Source: Metallyticus violacea (Eukaryota; Arthropoda; Insecta; Mantodea; Metallyticidae). Taken from it: a DNA stretch of 64,000 bases. The position numbers and the translations under genes were made by a program. The notes beneath the pieces are model-generated. The model was not told where the DNA came from. It made no database searches and saw nothing but the letters and a program-made list of their open reading frames with translations. The stretch lies in NCBI GenBank assembly GCA_030762175.1, contig CM060831.1, positions 35,893,501-35,957,500 of the forward strand. Reading direction: 5' to 3'. This document shows, piece by piece, positions 47,088 through 59,795 of the stretch. The first letter of the stretch is position 1; the number at the start of each line of letters is the position of its first letter.

Positions 47088-47420
47088 GTAAAACCTCGTT
47101 TATCTAATGTGATCAAAGTTTTGAAAACTCGTGTAAATAGCGGATTCAATTCCAACAACTACTTTAATAAAAAATGGTAAACATATGAGAGAGTATTCTT
47201 TATACCGACAGCTGGCGACTCTGGTTTCCGTAGATAATTTGGCTACGAGGCCGGAGTGTATTATCGCGTTAAAATGGACACAGGGTACTTCTGTGGTTAT
47301 AATGTTCCGCGGACGCGAATTTGGACCAAGTTTGCCATGCGACATATACGCTGTTCTGCAGGGTAATAAATTAGGCAGGCGTTGTCCGTAAACTGTGCCA
47401 GTAAATTCCAGTGTTACCAT
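47088..47420. other. GC-richer patch, possible DNA-transposon end
   Basis: CCGTAAAACCTCGTTTATCT at 47087-47106 resembles the terminal inverted repeats of pogo/Tigger-type elements (CAG..AAACCTCGTTA..). No matching inverted end or transposase was found within 2 kb. Open frames on both strands (106 and 68 codons) have no domain likeness. Confidence 0.2.
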
Positions 47421-47879
47421 TTCATGGATAGAAAGTAATGCCCTTTCATTATGTATTTAGGGATTAAAGAGTTTCTGATATGAGGGCTTTGCGTGGTGCG
47501 GCGAGGGGTGGGGGATTTATATTGGGACGGGGTTGGTATGGTAGGAATGTTGATGTATGAGGTTAGGTATACTGCGACCACAGTATGTGTTTCTCTTTCC
47601 CTCTGTGCGCTATCAATAACGATCCATAACTTGCACTGCCATACCCCATCATCATATCTGCATTGTACATTTCCTGGGATTAATTACTAAGAATACCATT
47701 GGTTTAGCATTCAACGTGGCCTCACGACTCGTCATTAATTCGCGCACCGTCTTTCTGCGGTCAACATATGCCGCTTCTGCACTTTCTCAGGTCGAAGGCA
47801 GAACCATCCCCAGCTAAGAAACGAAATGGGCCGATCTCTTTTATGCTTAAATGCCAGTCTGAAAATTTCTTGTTCATCT
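47421..47879. other. Spacer, nothing recognised
   Basis: May include the LINE 3' untranslated part of the neighbouring minus-strand element, but I cannot show it. Confidence 0.3.
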
Positions 47880-48593
47880 TCCACAAGGTATAGGCCTGTC
47901 GACCTGTTCCGTCCTCAAGTAAACATATTACTCCATCTTGTTCTACTTCTTCATACTTGGCAATATCCTCTAAGTTTATAATTTATAATATTTTTAATGT
48001 CCTTTTCTCTTTCATGCTTAATATATGCTGGTACCCATTATTTTTATTTTCATTAATTTTTTCACTTACATTATAAATGTTTAGCTGTTTTTGCATTTCT
48101 TCGTTTCTTTGTTTGTCTAGCAGAGTAAATCCAGCTACTGCTCTTAAAAATGTCATTTCTGCAGTTTCAATTCTTTTCCTGCCTGTACTATTCGTTGTCC
48201 AGTTTTCATGTCCAATATGTTGTTATTATATTATTATTATTGGCAATATTATTGGCACTTTCATTACTTTGCAGAATTTCATTTGCTTTGCTTTTGACGT
48301 CTTGTTCTGTAATGTTCTCCTTGTTGTTCCATTAACTTGCTTTAATTTAATTAGTTTTGTATCCAAGTCTTCATTTTTACTGTATGATACATTAAAACTA
48401 GAGACTTGTTCAATTATATCTTAAATAACCTTATATCTTTCACGATTGTTCCCTTTAATAGCCATTGATATCCTATTGGTTGTTGAAAGCTTTAAATTAT
48501 ATGTCTCCATGATATCTTTCAGGTTATTAACACTTCTTTGTAGACAATCTTCCATTTCCTCAAAAACTACTTGATCGTTAACAAATAAAATTG

Positions 48594-48634
<41 letters not shown>

Positions 48635-48690
48635 CCCCCAGTAGAGTGCTTTTTCCACTCTTTAAGATCACCCTTTCCTAAAATCAAATT
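47880..48690 (-). mobile_element. LINE reverse-transcriptase remnant (palm and thumb)
   Basis: The minus strand encodes LKEWKKHSTGG, an (AT)n insert (48596-48631), then TILFVNDQVVFEEMEDCLQR, where FVND at about 48574-48585 stands for the catalytic FADD box. Next come YNLKLSTT, an in-frame TAA (48421-48423), IEQVSSFN, RRTLQNKT, KQMKFCKVMKVP, an AAT-type interruption (about 48225-48245), ENWT, RKRIETAEMTFLRAVAGFT, LDKQRNEEMQKQLNIYNV and YQHILSMKEKR. The order matches the C-terminal half of arthropod non-LTR retrotransposon proteins. The FADD box is altered (first catalytic Asp to Asn) and the frame is interrupted, so it is inactive. The 5' half is missing. Confidence 0.85.
48596..48631. repeat. 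(AT)n microsatellite inside the LINE palm region
   Basis: Pure AT repeat replacing the short variable segment between STGG and TILFVND on the minus strand. Confidence 0.95.
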
Positions 48691-49684
48691 TACATTAAAT
48701 TACATTCATTACATAATTATATAAATGTTAATTATCGATTACTGCGAAAGAAAAATGTAGGTATATTTGAAGAAAAGAGACATTCTCTGGTGCAAACTGC
48801 ATAAGACTCGTATAATATTTATGTATTAATGTGACTTCCAACTTTTTTGACCTTTTAAAGAAATGTTTACTATAAGGGCACCAGTACCAAAGTAACAAAC
48901 AAGCAATGGTTTTTATATACGTACTGGATGGACTATACAAGTATCGATCACTGGTACAGTATTTGCTCTCACGTGTAGGAGAGACATATCAGGTGAGTTC
49001 CTTAACAACAGGGATTACTCTATGGGAAGGTGTGTACTTGCAAAATATAAAATTGTGGACACTTTTGCCATAGTATTTCCTAAAATGCAAAAAGATATAT
49101 ATTTGAGAAATCCTGTTTCATAAAATTGTTGATAAAACGTGTACCTCAATCGAACCCAAGTCACTCTCACATTCAGTCTTAAAGTTTGTTGAGAACTACA
49201 GTAATGTTGTGAATGATAACTGTGCTAACTTCAATTAATCATAATATGGCATGCATTTGACAGAATAAAGGTATTTGTATAAGATACCATAAACTTATTG
49301 CTTTTTTCAGTCCTTTTCACCATCCATAATCACATTTGTAGTTAACACCAGCAGCACCATAAGGAATCGTATGAGCAAATTTGTTATTTTCTACTCATAA
49401 ATTCTATGTACATTTTTCTCCGAATTTTGATCCACAGCTACATAAAATAGCGTACCCCTCCACAGATCTGGCATTTATACTTTAGCTCATCAGCTCTATT
49501 AGAAATTTGAATTCACACCAGTGAATTTGTTTCAAACAAAAAACTTCAAGTTACTAATAACCATATGTTATATTTATATATTTCAAACAGTATAAGGCAA
49601 AACAAAATTAAGCATAAAATAGAGAAAAAGAAATCGAAAGGGCGTAATTAAATTTAATATATGAGAGAGGGGGGGAAAAACCTG
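48691..49684. other. AT-rich spacer, nothing recognised
   Basis: On the minus strand ACTTGGGTTCGATTGAGG (about 49145-49162) resembles a B-box, but no other tRNA-like part was found. Confidence 0.35.
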
Positions 49685-49767
49685 ATTTTATCTGCGATAG
49701 TCTCTTCAAGCGGTTGGGAAAATTTTATCTGCGATAGTCTCTTCAAGCGGTTGGGAAAATTTTATCT
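49685..49767. repeat. Tandem repeat, 37-bp unit, 2.2 copies
   Basis: ATTTTATCTGCGATAGTCTC followed by TTCAAGCGGTTGGGAAA repeats at 49685 and 49722 without change. A third partial unit (ATTTTATCT) starts at 49759. It is a recent local duplication. Confidence 0.95.
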
Positions 49768-52700
49768 AAGCGCCATAAAACCCTTTGAGAACACTGGTAA
49801 AGTTGACAGCAATCAAAAACCAAGTAGGTTACACAACTTTGAACACTAGAGACAAAAAATAGTTCCAAAACCTGCAAAAATCTTCTTGGTAAACAATAAA
49901 ACTGTCATGTATGATGTAAGCCTGTAAAATGTTTACATCTGGTATTATTTAGCAATTTTCTAAATTAAACTCGCAAATAATAAAATATTACTCAGTTGTT
50001 CATTATGATCTGAAGGAAAGATGAAGGGTGAGGGAAATTTGCAAATGTGGTTAAAATGAAGACAAAATCTGCATCTTGGTATGAACAGATATAGAGAATT
50101 AATGCAATATATGTGGTGATTGAAATGTGAATATAAACTTAAAATTAGCTCTAAAAGTGATACTGAAAATATTGTGGCATACACATTGTTTGGATTGCTA
50201 TGGTGTGTTCGTTTATTATTGGGGGAAGGATATCCGTTAAGAAGAATGATACTTGGTTGTCAGAAATTTCTAGAAGCAAGCCTTGTTTTAATCTTATATG
50301 TAGTTAGCAGTTTTCCCACCTATGTGGAAAATCATGGAAAACTCTAGAAAAGTGTTAGTTCGGAATAAATCATCAAACTTGTAGGAAGTACCATGTGTCA
50401 CATTTTGCCCCCATCTAGAAGCATGCACTGTGATGAGCTCTATATTGCAAAATGAGGTATGTATAAATTGTAAACACTCACTCTTTAATTACCGGGGGAG
50501 AATATAATTATTATCATATATAATTTAGTGTAAACACAAGAATTTTGCTATAAAAATAATACCTCTAAATTTCCTTCCCAAGCGAATCATAACGTTCCAT
50601 TAGGTGAAAATATCACGTCACTAACATAATATTGTAGACAAAAGGAAACAATATATCCATCAAGAGAAGATCCACGATCTAGACCTTAAAAGGAGATTTT
50701 ATAATCTATTTTACGCTACAATTACTAACATATGTAAGATTAATACATTTTATTTAACTAGACAAGCTTCATACTTAATGTAAATTTTAATTTTGCTAAT
50801 TTTACCTTCTTTTTTAATTTTATATTTTTATTTCAATGAATGAATTTACACTTACACATTTAACACTTTTTATAGTATGTAAATCCGTTTCTTAGTCTCA
50901 AAATGTGTGTTATATGTTATTTGTGGAATGACTGATATTTATAAAATATGCTACTGAACAATATTAAAGGTGTTTTGCTATTTGATTGTTCACTTATATT
51001 TATAGTTCCATTTAACAAACTTAGCCTACAAGCACCAGCGTTACAATTTCACTCTTACTTCCCACAAAAGCTGTTAACTATGTAAAGCAAAGAAAGAGAT
51101 AACCAGAATCGATATTTCTAAGTAAACTCAAAGGAGAGAACAATGCCTATAAAAAGCTTTCGGGAAAGTTATTTTTCTGAAGGTTGTAACATAAGAATGT
51201 TATTCCAGGGAACCGTGTAAAGCTAGGCTGCTTCTCCTTAGTTAGAAGTTTAATTAACTTGGGCAATGTTTCGCCGACGAGCGGCGCTGTTCAATTAAAA
51301 TTCTCGATCTGTGCAAGGAAAATGACAACGTGTCAATGCAAGAGAAAGTTACGGAGAAACAGAGAGAAAGGAACAAAATTTACCTCGTCCCAGGTGGCAC
51401 AGAAAGCGTAAACAAAACACAGTCTGCCATATTGTACAAGTGTTCTATAAAAATGTGTAGAAGTTGTCACTTTCAGCTGCAATTTACATTGAAAACTGAA
51501 ATTCTCAGGTGAATTTGTTTGTGTCTTATCAAAGTCACGGAGGCGGCCTGCGAGAGGTAATATGTTTTCTTATTCTATATGTCGAGACAGAAGTGGAAAA
51601 GGTTTAAGCTTTAGAAATGCACAATGGTCTTGCCATAAATACCTCCTCACAAAAAATAAATAAAATTAAAAGTCAAATAACACAACAGCAAATTTTGAAA
51701 TAATTCCTTAAATTCCTTAAATGTATCAATCCTTGAGCCATGCCTTCTTCCGTAGAGAAGAAGCTATTGCTAGAAAAGTATTCACTCGGAGATATTTACC
51801 GTTTCAGTTAAAAAACAACAAATACTTACTATCTTTAGTAGTGATTGGTAAATTGGAATATGTCTATGTTTTATAACCTGAATAAATTTATGCTCAAGCA
51901 CACATAAGGTTTAATAATTGTTGTAAACATTGTATAAATAATAAAAGCTGAACTTCCAACGTGTTTAGTAGGCTGAGATAGTTCATGCTGCAGTGTAGGG
52001 ATTACAGTGTTCCCGGTCCTCAACGCGTGTTCCTGGTGCCCCTTCTTTTAATACAAATCATTAAGTTAAAAACGTAAGTTGCATTACACATATAAATTGG
52101 CCAAGAAGTTAGCTGACATAGAAGAAGTTACCATTTTCTTAACGGTGCTTTTTTCCTTAATTATTTGATTCTATCTCACAGGAGAGTTCTATATTTGAAT
52201 GACTTTTCATTAATGCTGCAACACATTCGCTTTTATCCACATGGACCTGAACGGACATCATACATTTTAATTTTAACTGTCGGTCATCGAGTCACTGTTT
52301 CACAATGACTGTGAAATAATGCACTGAGTTTGCCTGTCGGGTGATTTTCCCTAAACTCCAAATTGATTTTCCATTACCTGTATAATTTGCAGCAATCTAA
52401 TTTATTAACGGTATAAGCCCTTCTATTATGAATGGACTGAATGAAATGCTGCATTCAATTTAAGGGCTGTTCTGGAATGAAGTTGTTTTATTGACACTCC
52501 CTGACTGCGCAGTCTCGGTAACTGGTCGACATGGGAATGGTAATACTGTGTACGATCTCTTGAATATCAAAAAATCCTGAATAGTTCATGGTTTTATTTG
52601 CATTTATTTCCACAGTTTCAGCTGGAAAGCAATCAAGTATTTTTGAGAAAAACTTGGATTCTTATATTATGCAAACTTTTAATGAAAATAGTGTGGGACG

Positions 52701-55700
52701 TACGACATGATAGACAAGGTTTTAAGGATAGCGGGTGGTTGTTAGGGTTTAAAATTGAATTCCTTTGTTTTTGAGCTGAAATAAACATTTTTAAAAATAT
52801 ATGATCCGTTGGGATGTTATGTTCTTAAGGGTTTGGAAATTTAAACATAGCGGTAGTTAGCCACGTCGCCCGGACAACACACTACCAAACATTGTTTTTT
52901 TTTTCTCCCAAACAGTAGTATAGAAGCATAATAAATGTTGTTTTATAAAGCACAAATACACAAATGCTTCAAATGCTTGACACAAAATTTAATTAGGTTT
53001 TATGAGATTTAACTAAAGACGTCTTTGAAAATCTTCTTCTTAATGTCGCACCAAGGCTACCAATAATAATTTACATCGTGGAATTTGGTTAATGCTTATG
53101 ATGGAGCCAATGGGTGCGTTGCATGCAGTATAATGTTATAATCCTGCAGGAGCAGAATCAAAGTATATGAACAGCTTGGTATAACAGAGGAGAGTTGTGT
53201 GAATATTGCAATGAAGACAATAATTGATAGAAGGGTCATTGGCGCAGAAGGAGACATGCAAAACATATCTAAGTAGGCCAGAGCTATAAGCAGACAAAAT
53301 AATTAACAAAGAAAGCGAGAAAAGGTCAAAATATTTGGATTATGGACCAGAGGTGTTTCCGATTGATTATTAATTGTGCATATGCATAAGTTTGCCTTTA
53401 TTTGTAGGTTTTCCAAAACTTATATTTTTCATGTTTCTTTAAGATATATGGAGGAAACTAATAATGCTAGTAACACCACTTGTTTCTCAATTGTATTCCT
53501 CACTTGTTTATTAACTTAAATGTTAAAAAAAAAAATGTGAGTCTGTAAAAGCTAGTATAAATTCTGCAATCACAACTTTAAAATATTCTTTTCAATTGCA
53601 TTCATAATTAAGAAAAATCTTCAGGTGGATTATGTCAACAAATTCATACACTTAAATCCTTGAATTTACTAGGATTTGAACATATTTTGAGAAGATAGGT
53701 TAAAATGCTAATTACAAAACCACAGAACGGGAGATTTTTAAATCGATTAATACAAGCTCACAGCTCAAGTTGGCAATACTGTGAAGCCAGGATAGTGTTC
53801 CGTAGGCAATAACAAAGCCATTTCAATTGCAATGGAGCAGGTCGAGAGAGTATCACGCGTTCACGGTAAAAGCGTGTTATAAAAACAGTGATTGTTGTGA
53901 AGATACAGGGCAGTAAATCTGGCGTCATTTTCAACTCGCCGACATAATCGGTTCCACGCTGTGAAGACATGAGTTAAAAGATTTTAATAAAAAGATTTTA
54001 ACTGAACAAGAAGCGTCCATGACAAAGCAGTCAATTTTTCGACCCTGTACGACGACATGCAGCGTGAACTTGACAGAAATGTTCCTCAGCATACGAGTAC
54101 TGTGAACAAGTCACTGGTTTCAGCAAGGCGGAACTACAGCTCGCAGCGGGAATATCCTTCGCTGTGTCATGTCGAAGAACGGCGATATGCTCACCAGATA
54201 TTGTGTGATTTTTCTACGGTGACATTTAATTTGTCGTATTTATGCTAGTCATCGTTACATTTTGAATGAATCAAATGAATTCGGGAAGGAATTGAATCGA
54301 TCGCCGTTCAGAAATTGTGGAGAGTTATGGTAAAACAAGCGTTCACGAATGCAAGTATGTGTATGTAGAAAAGCAAGCCATATACAGGACGTTATCTTCA
54401 AGAAGTGAATTCTGTTATGTGGGTAGTAAATTGCACGGATGTACTTTTTGATGACCAGGATTATGCGAGTAATTTTTATTTACATTACTGTCTTATTTAA
54501 AGTTCACGTTTCCGTAGGAAAAAATTATGAGACAAAAAAAAAAAATTGGAGTAAACATTGAATTCAGAACTAATAACATATACAGTATTATCTTTTAGAT
54601 GTTCTAAATATCCTAAATTAACAGATAATTGTGCTCAAAGAAAACAAATGACTTTGAATTATTTTAATTGTAATATTTACATAGTTACAAGGGTTTTAAA
54701 ACTGTCTCGCTGGAGTTCTACAGTTCTGGGATGTTAAAATTAAGAATATCTTCCTTGCTTATCTGTATAATCAGCTGCACCCGCTTTACATTTTACAACC
54801 AGTGCCATTAAAAACAACAGCTGCAGCCCCACCGACTATACTGGGCACCGGTAGCATTCGGGCGTTTTACGATATCAATAAAAAAGGAATTCCAGCACTT
54901 TTCACTTTTGGCGTCAAAACCACAGGCATGGGCTGCCTCCCAGGAATACTGTGCATATGTAATCGCAGTTTAAATTTTGAAAAGAACATAAAAAAGGAGG
55001 GGGAGGAATAAAAAAAAAGCTCGTAAAAGAGAAGCATTTTTGTACGTGGAGTGATAAACCAGTGACACTAGCAGCACAAAGCGAGCATGTATGTTCCTAT
55101 TCTGCCTTCCGACTAAATCGGGAACATATTCACAGATTCCAAAGATACCTTGATTCACAGCCTATATAAAAACACAGAGACATAAACTTTACTTACGACT
55201 TTATTAAAGTCGCTTTGAACTTGATTCAGTAAACTTTCTCTTTACAAAGTTGGCATTACCTCTAAACGAATGTTTCACATTTTACGTAGAAACTGCTAAT
55301 GGCCTTTTATTCAGAACGCCCTCTGAGCAGTTAATTTTAAAAACTTTGGGTCTTTTATCTCCATACATCAAGACAGAATTACGATTTTCCTTTTATAAGG
55401 TAAAAGTGAACCATTCGTTTCTCCAGCGCCGTGTTTGAAGGAGAAAAAAAACTTGTGAGGTGTTTTAGAATAACCAGATTCCTTTCAGTTCTCTGGAGTA
55501 ACGTAAGCACGAAAATGGCCGTGTTTCGGTGAGTTAGTGTAAGCAGGCGATTAAAATAAATTGCAGTCCGCTCTCATACAGAGAAGCGACACAATTTCTT
55601 CTAACTCACCATTTTCCTAAATAAATAAACCAAGCGTGTGCTATTAAAATATCAGAAAGTGTAAATGTAACCAGGATGTTTAAAAAAGGACAAAACTTTA

Positions 55701-57000
55701 AAATAGTCAACCTATTCACATCGCCTTAAAGTTAATGTGCAAATGCCCCAAATTCCTGGCAAATCTGTTACAGTTCATTTGCAAAGGGTTTAAACCAGGA
55801 GATGCGGGAAGGCTAGACAAGGTCTATTTCAACCCATCCAATAATTTGAAGATTTTGGTTTAGTCACCTAGGGGAATGAAAACTGAAATGTGCAAGAGCG
55901 CCATCATGCGTGAAGTGAATATGACCATGAATTATCATCAGAATGTTGACCCCCCCCCAAAAAAAAACACAAACACACTTTTTTTTTAAGATGTCGGTAT
56001 GAATTCTCTTCTTGGGGCAATGTGACATTGAAGTACACCTATTATTTAGATATGAGGCATACAACTTGAACACTTTAAGATAATGGAAAGAGCTCAACGT
56101 CAAAGAAATCTTAATTTACGGATCTATTTTAATATAAATTGCTTGTACTCCCTGCATAATAAAAATGAATTCCTGAAAGTATGCTGTGTATTTTCTAAAC
56201 ATCCTGTAAGCATTGGTTTCATTTGTGCATCGTCCATTTAATTGCATGACAATTATCGGCAATGTATTCAAATTGGAATGAGCACAATATAAAACAAAGA
56301 AACGCCACAATTTATAAAAATAAAACACATTAAATATTTAAGCCCTGTTTCAAATGCATGATGTTACAGATATTGCCACTCGCATAGAGTAATAAAGTGG
56401 TATATCTTCTACCTTAAAAAGATGTTTATCAAGCACATCTTTGCAATAACTTTATAATAAATATCAACTTTGGTTTGCTTTCGTACACTGTTTCAACAAT
56501 AAAGTCCTTATGGGAGTCAAACAAGAAAATGAAAATCAGTAATGTTTTGAAACAAAAAGTATACATAAACAGGGTGTGTAGGATTAAGTGCAGACCGTTT
56601 TTTTTAATTAACTTGTTTTCGTGTTTAAATGCAATACATTTATCGCATATTAATAAAAATCATTAATTTTAAAGAAGAAATACAAAATACTACCTAAGCA
56701 TGCTGCAACTTCCCAATTTAGCTCGACATCAAATCAAGTTGTTACTATTTAGGAAACTAGCTCAATTTTCACGGGTTTAGTTTCGTTTAATTTAATTTTA
56801 CGTGTAATGCATTTGGAAATGTGATGAAAGATCCCCAGTATTTCGCCTAGGAAAGGTAAATTGCCTTTTGCCTTTTGAACGGAGCGAGAAAATGTTTAAC
56901 ATTTAATATTAAAACATATAAATGTTCAGAAAAGCCTACTTAATAGTTACCTTACAGCTACTAATTATTAGGTAAAACATGAAAAAAAAGTTTTAATTAG
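49768..57000. other. Long AT-rich spacer, nothing recognised
   Basis: No SINE, LINE or tRNA-like motif was found over about 7.2 kb, unusual next to the repeat-dense zones. A GC-richer patch at 53750-54270 has minus and plus frames (70 and 63 codons) without domain likeness. There is a C8/A9 run at 55951-55967. A few short frames (54802-55011, 55250-55438) are open but unsupported. Confidence 0.4.
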
Positions 57001-57002
57001 CC

Positions 57003-57055
57003 GTTTTTTTCTTTTTCTTTTTTTTTCTTTTTTTTTTTCTTCTTCTCTTCTTTTC

Positions 57056-57086
<31 letters not shown>

Positions 57087-57087
57087 C
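57003..57087. repeat. T-rich polypyrimidine tract
   Basis: Runs of T broken by single C, about 85 bp. Confidence 0.95.
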
Positions 57088-57232
57088 GTTTTACCCGGCT
57101 AAACATTTCAGCCCCGACTCTGTTGTCTTTCCCCTAACTTACTTATTTGCGACATGATCATGACTCTGTCTATTGGCTTAGATCTCTTCCTCTTAACATA
57201 AATGAAGGCTAGATAACTATCCTATGTTTCGA

Positions 57233-57819
57233 TCTGTTGATTTGGTTTATTTATGGACGCTCTTTAACACACCGCCACGGGTGGCCGAGGTCCTTAAGAC
57301 ATGGACTCGTCAGCGAGAGGTCTGCGGTTCGAATCCCGCCAGGATCATCCTCCCTGACTGGTTTTTTTTTTTTTTCCAGGTTTTCCTCAGTCTTCATAAC
57401 TGGCAAATGCCGGGGAGGTACCTAAACTTAGGCCTGGAACGCTTCCTTCCTTAAAAAAAAAATCCTTTCCCAATGTATCATTTCATCTCATGTATCATCA
57501 GTGTCCACCGCCTGTGATACCTCAGCAGTAAAAACGGGCGTTAAACACAACTCTATGCTCTTTAATACCTCAGGTCATCAGCGTCCCATACAACTCAGGG
57601 CGTAAAACGGTCGACAAACTTTGCTCAAAGGCCTCTTTTTTCAAACTTGAGGTTCTTTTTCGTGCCGTAAATGTACGACACGGGATCCACGGCTTTACTT
57701 TCCTTCCGAAGTAAGTCACACTTAGGATTTTTACGCTGGAAAAAATCCACCGATCCTGGTCGGCATTGAACCCGCGATCTTGGGTTTAGGAGGAAAGTAT
57801 GGTTAGCACTACACCATCA
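57233..57819 (-). mobile_element. SINE-B, full length, split by a SINE-A
   Basis: 57233-57270 holds the SINE-B tail (plus strand TTTGGTTTATTTATGGACGC, TCTTTAA). 57557-57819 holds the rest (CTCTTTAATACCTCAGGTCA, GGGCGTAAAACGGTCG, GCCGTAAATGTACGACACGG and a degenerate head). CCTATGTTTCGA (57221-57232) and CCTACGTTTTGA (57820-57831) flank the whole composite as a 12-bp target-site duplication with two mismatches. The head retains CGGGTTCAATGCCGACCAGG on minus. Confidence 0.92.
57271..57556 (+). mobile_element. SINE-A, full length, nested in SINE-B
   Basis: The plus strand begins ACCGCCACGGGTGGCCGAGG, has B-box GGTTCGAATCCCGCC, a T-rich segment in the linker (57361-57375), CAGTCTTCATAACTGGCAAA, GGGGAGGTACCTAAACTTAG, an A-tract, and ends AAAAACGGGCGTTAAACACA. 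GCTCTTTAACAC (57259-57270) and GCTCTTTAATAC (57557-57568), a SINE-B sequence, form a 12-bp duplication with one mismatch. Confidence 0.97.
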
Positions 57820-57831
57820 CCTACGTTTTGA

Positions 57832-58802
57832 GTAGCGGGAACCTTTCTGCCTTCCTTTCAGAGTAGACGCCCTAGAGGTTTGGGAATAATTATCGATAGT
57901 TTCAATTAGAAATTCTAAGGAGCCTTTTAGCTGTGTATTTCCAATGTTCCAGCTTTTCAATATCAGCAAAGTATTTTATTTTTAATATAATTATTTTAAG
58001 TTTTAGGACATTTATGTTTTAAATGCTTCTTTTTAATTAATATTTTGTAATTGTTTATCAGGTGGTTTTATGTGCACTAGGTAATGTATTTTGAGTTAAT
58101 TTGGCACGGTAATGAAATTACAGTCATACAATACATTGTTTATTTCTGTTTATTTTTTTATGAAGGCAAATTGTATGTATCTTAAACAATTATTTTTACT
58201 TTGCCCAACAGTTAATGTAACATGACAGTTAAATGGTTCTACTTCCTTGTCATTTGATGTGAAGGCTCTGTTCCACACTTTTAAGAGAATTCATAATTTT
58301 GTTATTTATTGCTGCTGCATGTTGATTTGTGTTATTCGAAGACTTACTAAGTTGCATTTTATTATCATTACTTTCAGATAATCTCATAATAGTTACGAGT
58401 GAATTATACTAACGAATTGTGTTCTTAAAAATTGTATTTAAGGCAGTTATTCTTGAATTTTGTCAAGTTGTTCTTCTCATGTAACCTCTACAGATTGTCA
58501 CTTCGACACATTACAAGAATAGAATGCCTGAAAACAACAACGGGAGGCTATTGTTGAAATTTATTGAAATAATAGGTTAGGCATTAGAAAAAAAATAACA
58601 ATATAAAAATTTGAAAACGTTCTTATAGTTTTGAAATATTACACGTGATATTTAAATGATCTCAGTATTGTGTTTTAATCACAACAATTAAAACTGTAAA
58701 CACAATCCATTATATTAGAAAGTTGCTTTCTATTATTTAAAAAATGAATCTTTCGTTGTCTTTATTAATTGAACCTTAATTGGTATTTAAGAAAGAACAT
58801 TA

Positions 58803-58803
<1 letters not shown>
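57832..58803. other. AT-rich spacer, nothing recognised
   Basis: No repeat or coding motif was recognised. Confidence 0.4.

Positions 58804-58854
<51 letters not shown>
58804..58854. repeat. (ATT)n microsatellite
   Basis: About 51 bp of pure ATT repeat. No LINE coding remnant was recognised beside it. Confidence 0.95.
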
Positions 58855-58855
<1 letters not shown>

Positions 58856-59795
58856 GCGTAATTCACTGTTTTCCAACTCATGAATAACCAGATTTTACAC
58901 GTTATGAAAGTGTTGAGGTTTCTTGTAAAACGTTACATACTTATTATCTCTTTACGTTTAGGGAAAATGTTGTTTTTCAAAGAAGTATATTTTATAACTT
59001 TAATATGTGTAACTAATATCCAAGAGCAGTGGCCCTAAGGTAGAAGGAAAACCAGAAGAAGCATAAACTTAGCTCTGTGAGGAATATTTTACTAATAATA
59101 ATTCTGTTAATTTTCTTTACCTTTAACTAGTGGCTCGAAAATCGTTCAGCATCTGTAGTTAATGTAAGTTGCCAGAAGATCTCTCGTTTTAAAGAGGACG
59201 CGCACCTAGAATACACAAATAAAGCTATTTTCAGAAAAATTCATAAACACCCAATGAGTCCCTCTACTTTTGTTAGCCTTTGGGGATGGCGATAGTACGG
59301 CATCGCACACCATGGCATGAAATGGAAGTTATGTGCTCGGGTCGCCTCTGCATTACGTTTATAAGAGACTTCAGTTAAAAATCTTGACCACTCAACAAGA
59401 CCATGTACGTCACGACTACTAAGGAAGCTGCACCCAGCGGCGTCCTTACTTCCTCTCCACTTCTTAAAAACTGTGTATAACCTTACATTGTGGAAGATGT
59501 TGAAATTGTCATCCTACCTCGGCTAAGCAGGCATTGTACCGAAAAACAGGTTCTGGTGGATTAAATTCGGCCAACGTAACACTTCTAATTTCATTGTTAA
59601 TGTTTATCTTTATAATCCGAAACCCCCACATGTGCTAATTTCGGCCGTGATTTTATCGTGGAAGTTCATTAGTATTGCTAGTAATAAGATTAAGAGAGAA
59701 AGAGTAGATAAAGTTTTACATAAAGTCAGATTGTTTAGATCGAAAGAGGCAGACAACCGGAAAAGGGGGTAGTAGGGGATGACGAGTCAAATTAA
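58855..59795. other. Spacer, nothing recognised
   Basis: 59160-59570 is less AT-rich and looks like unique DNA, but no frame, splice site or RNA motif stands out. Confidence 0.35.

Noticed and set aside
49131..49200. tRNA-like head on minus (GGGTTCGATTGAGG)
   Set aside because: Only a B-box-like word is present, with no A-box and no second copy.
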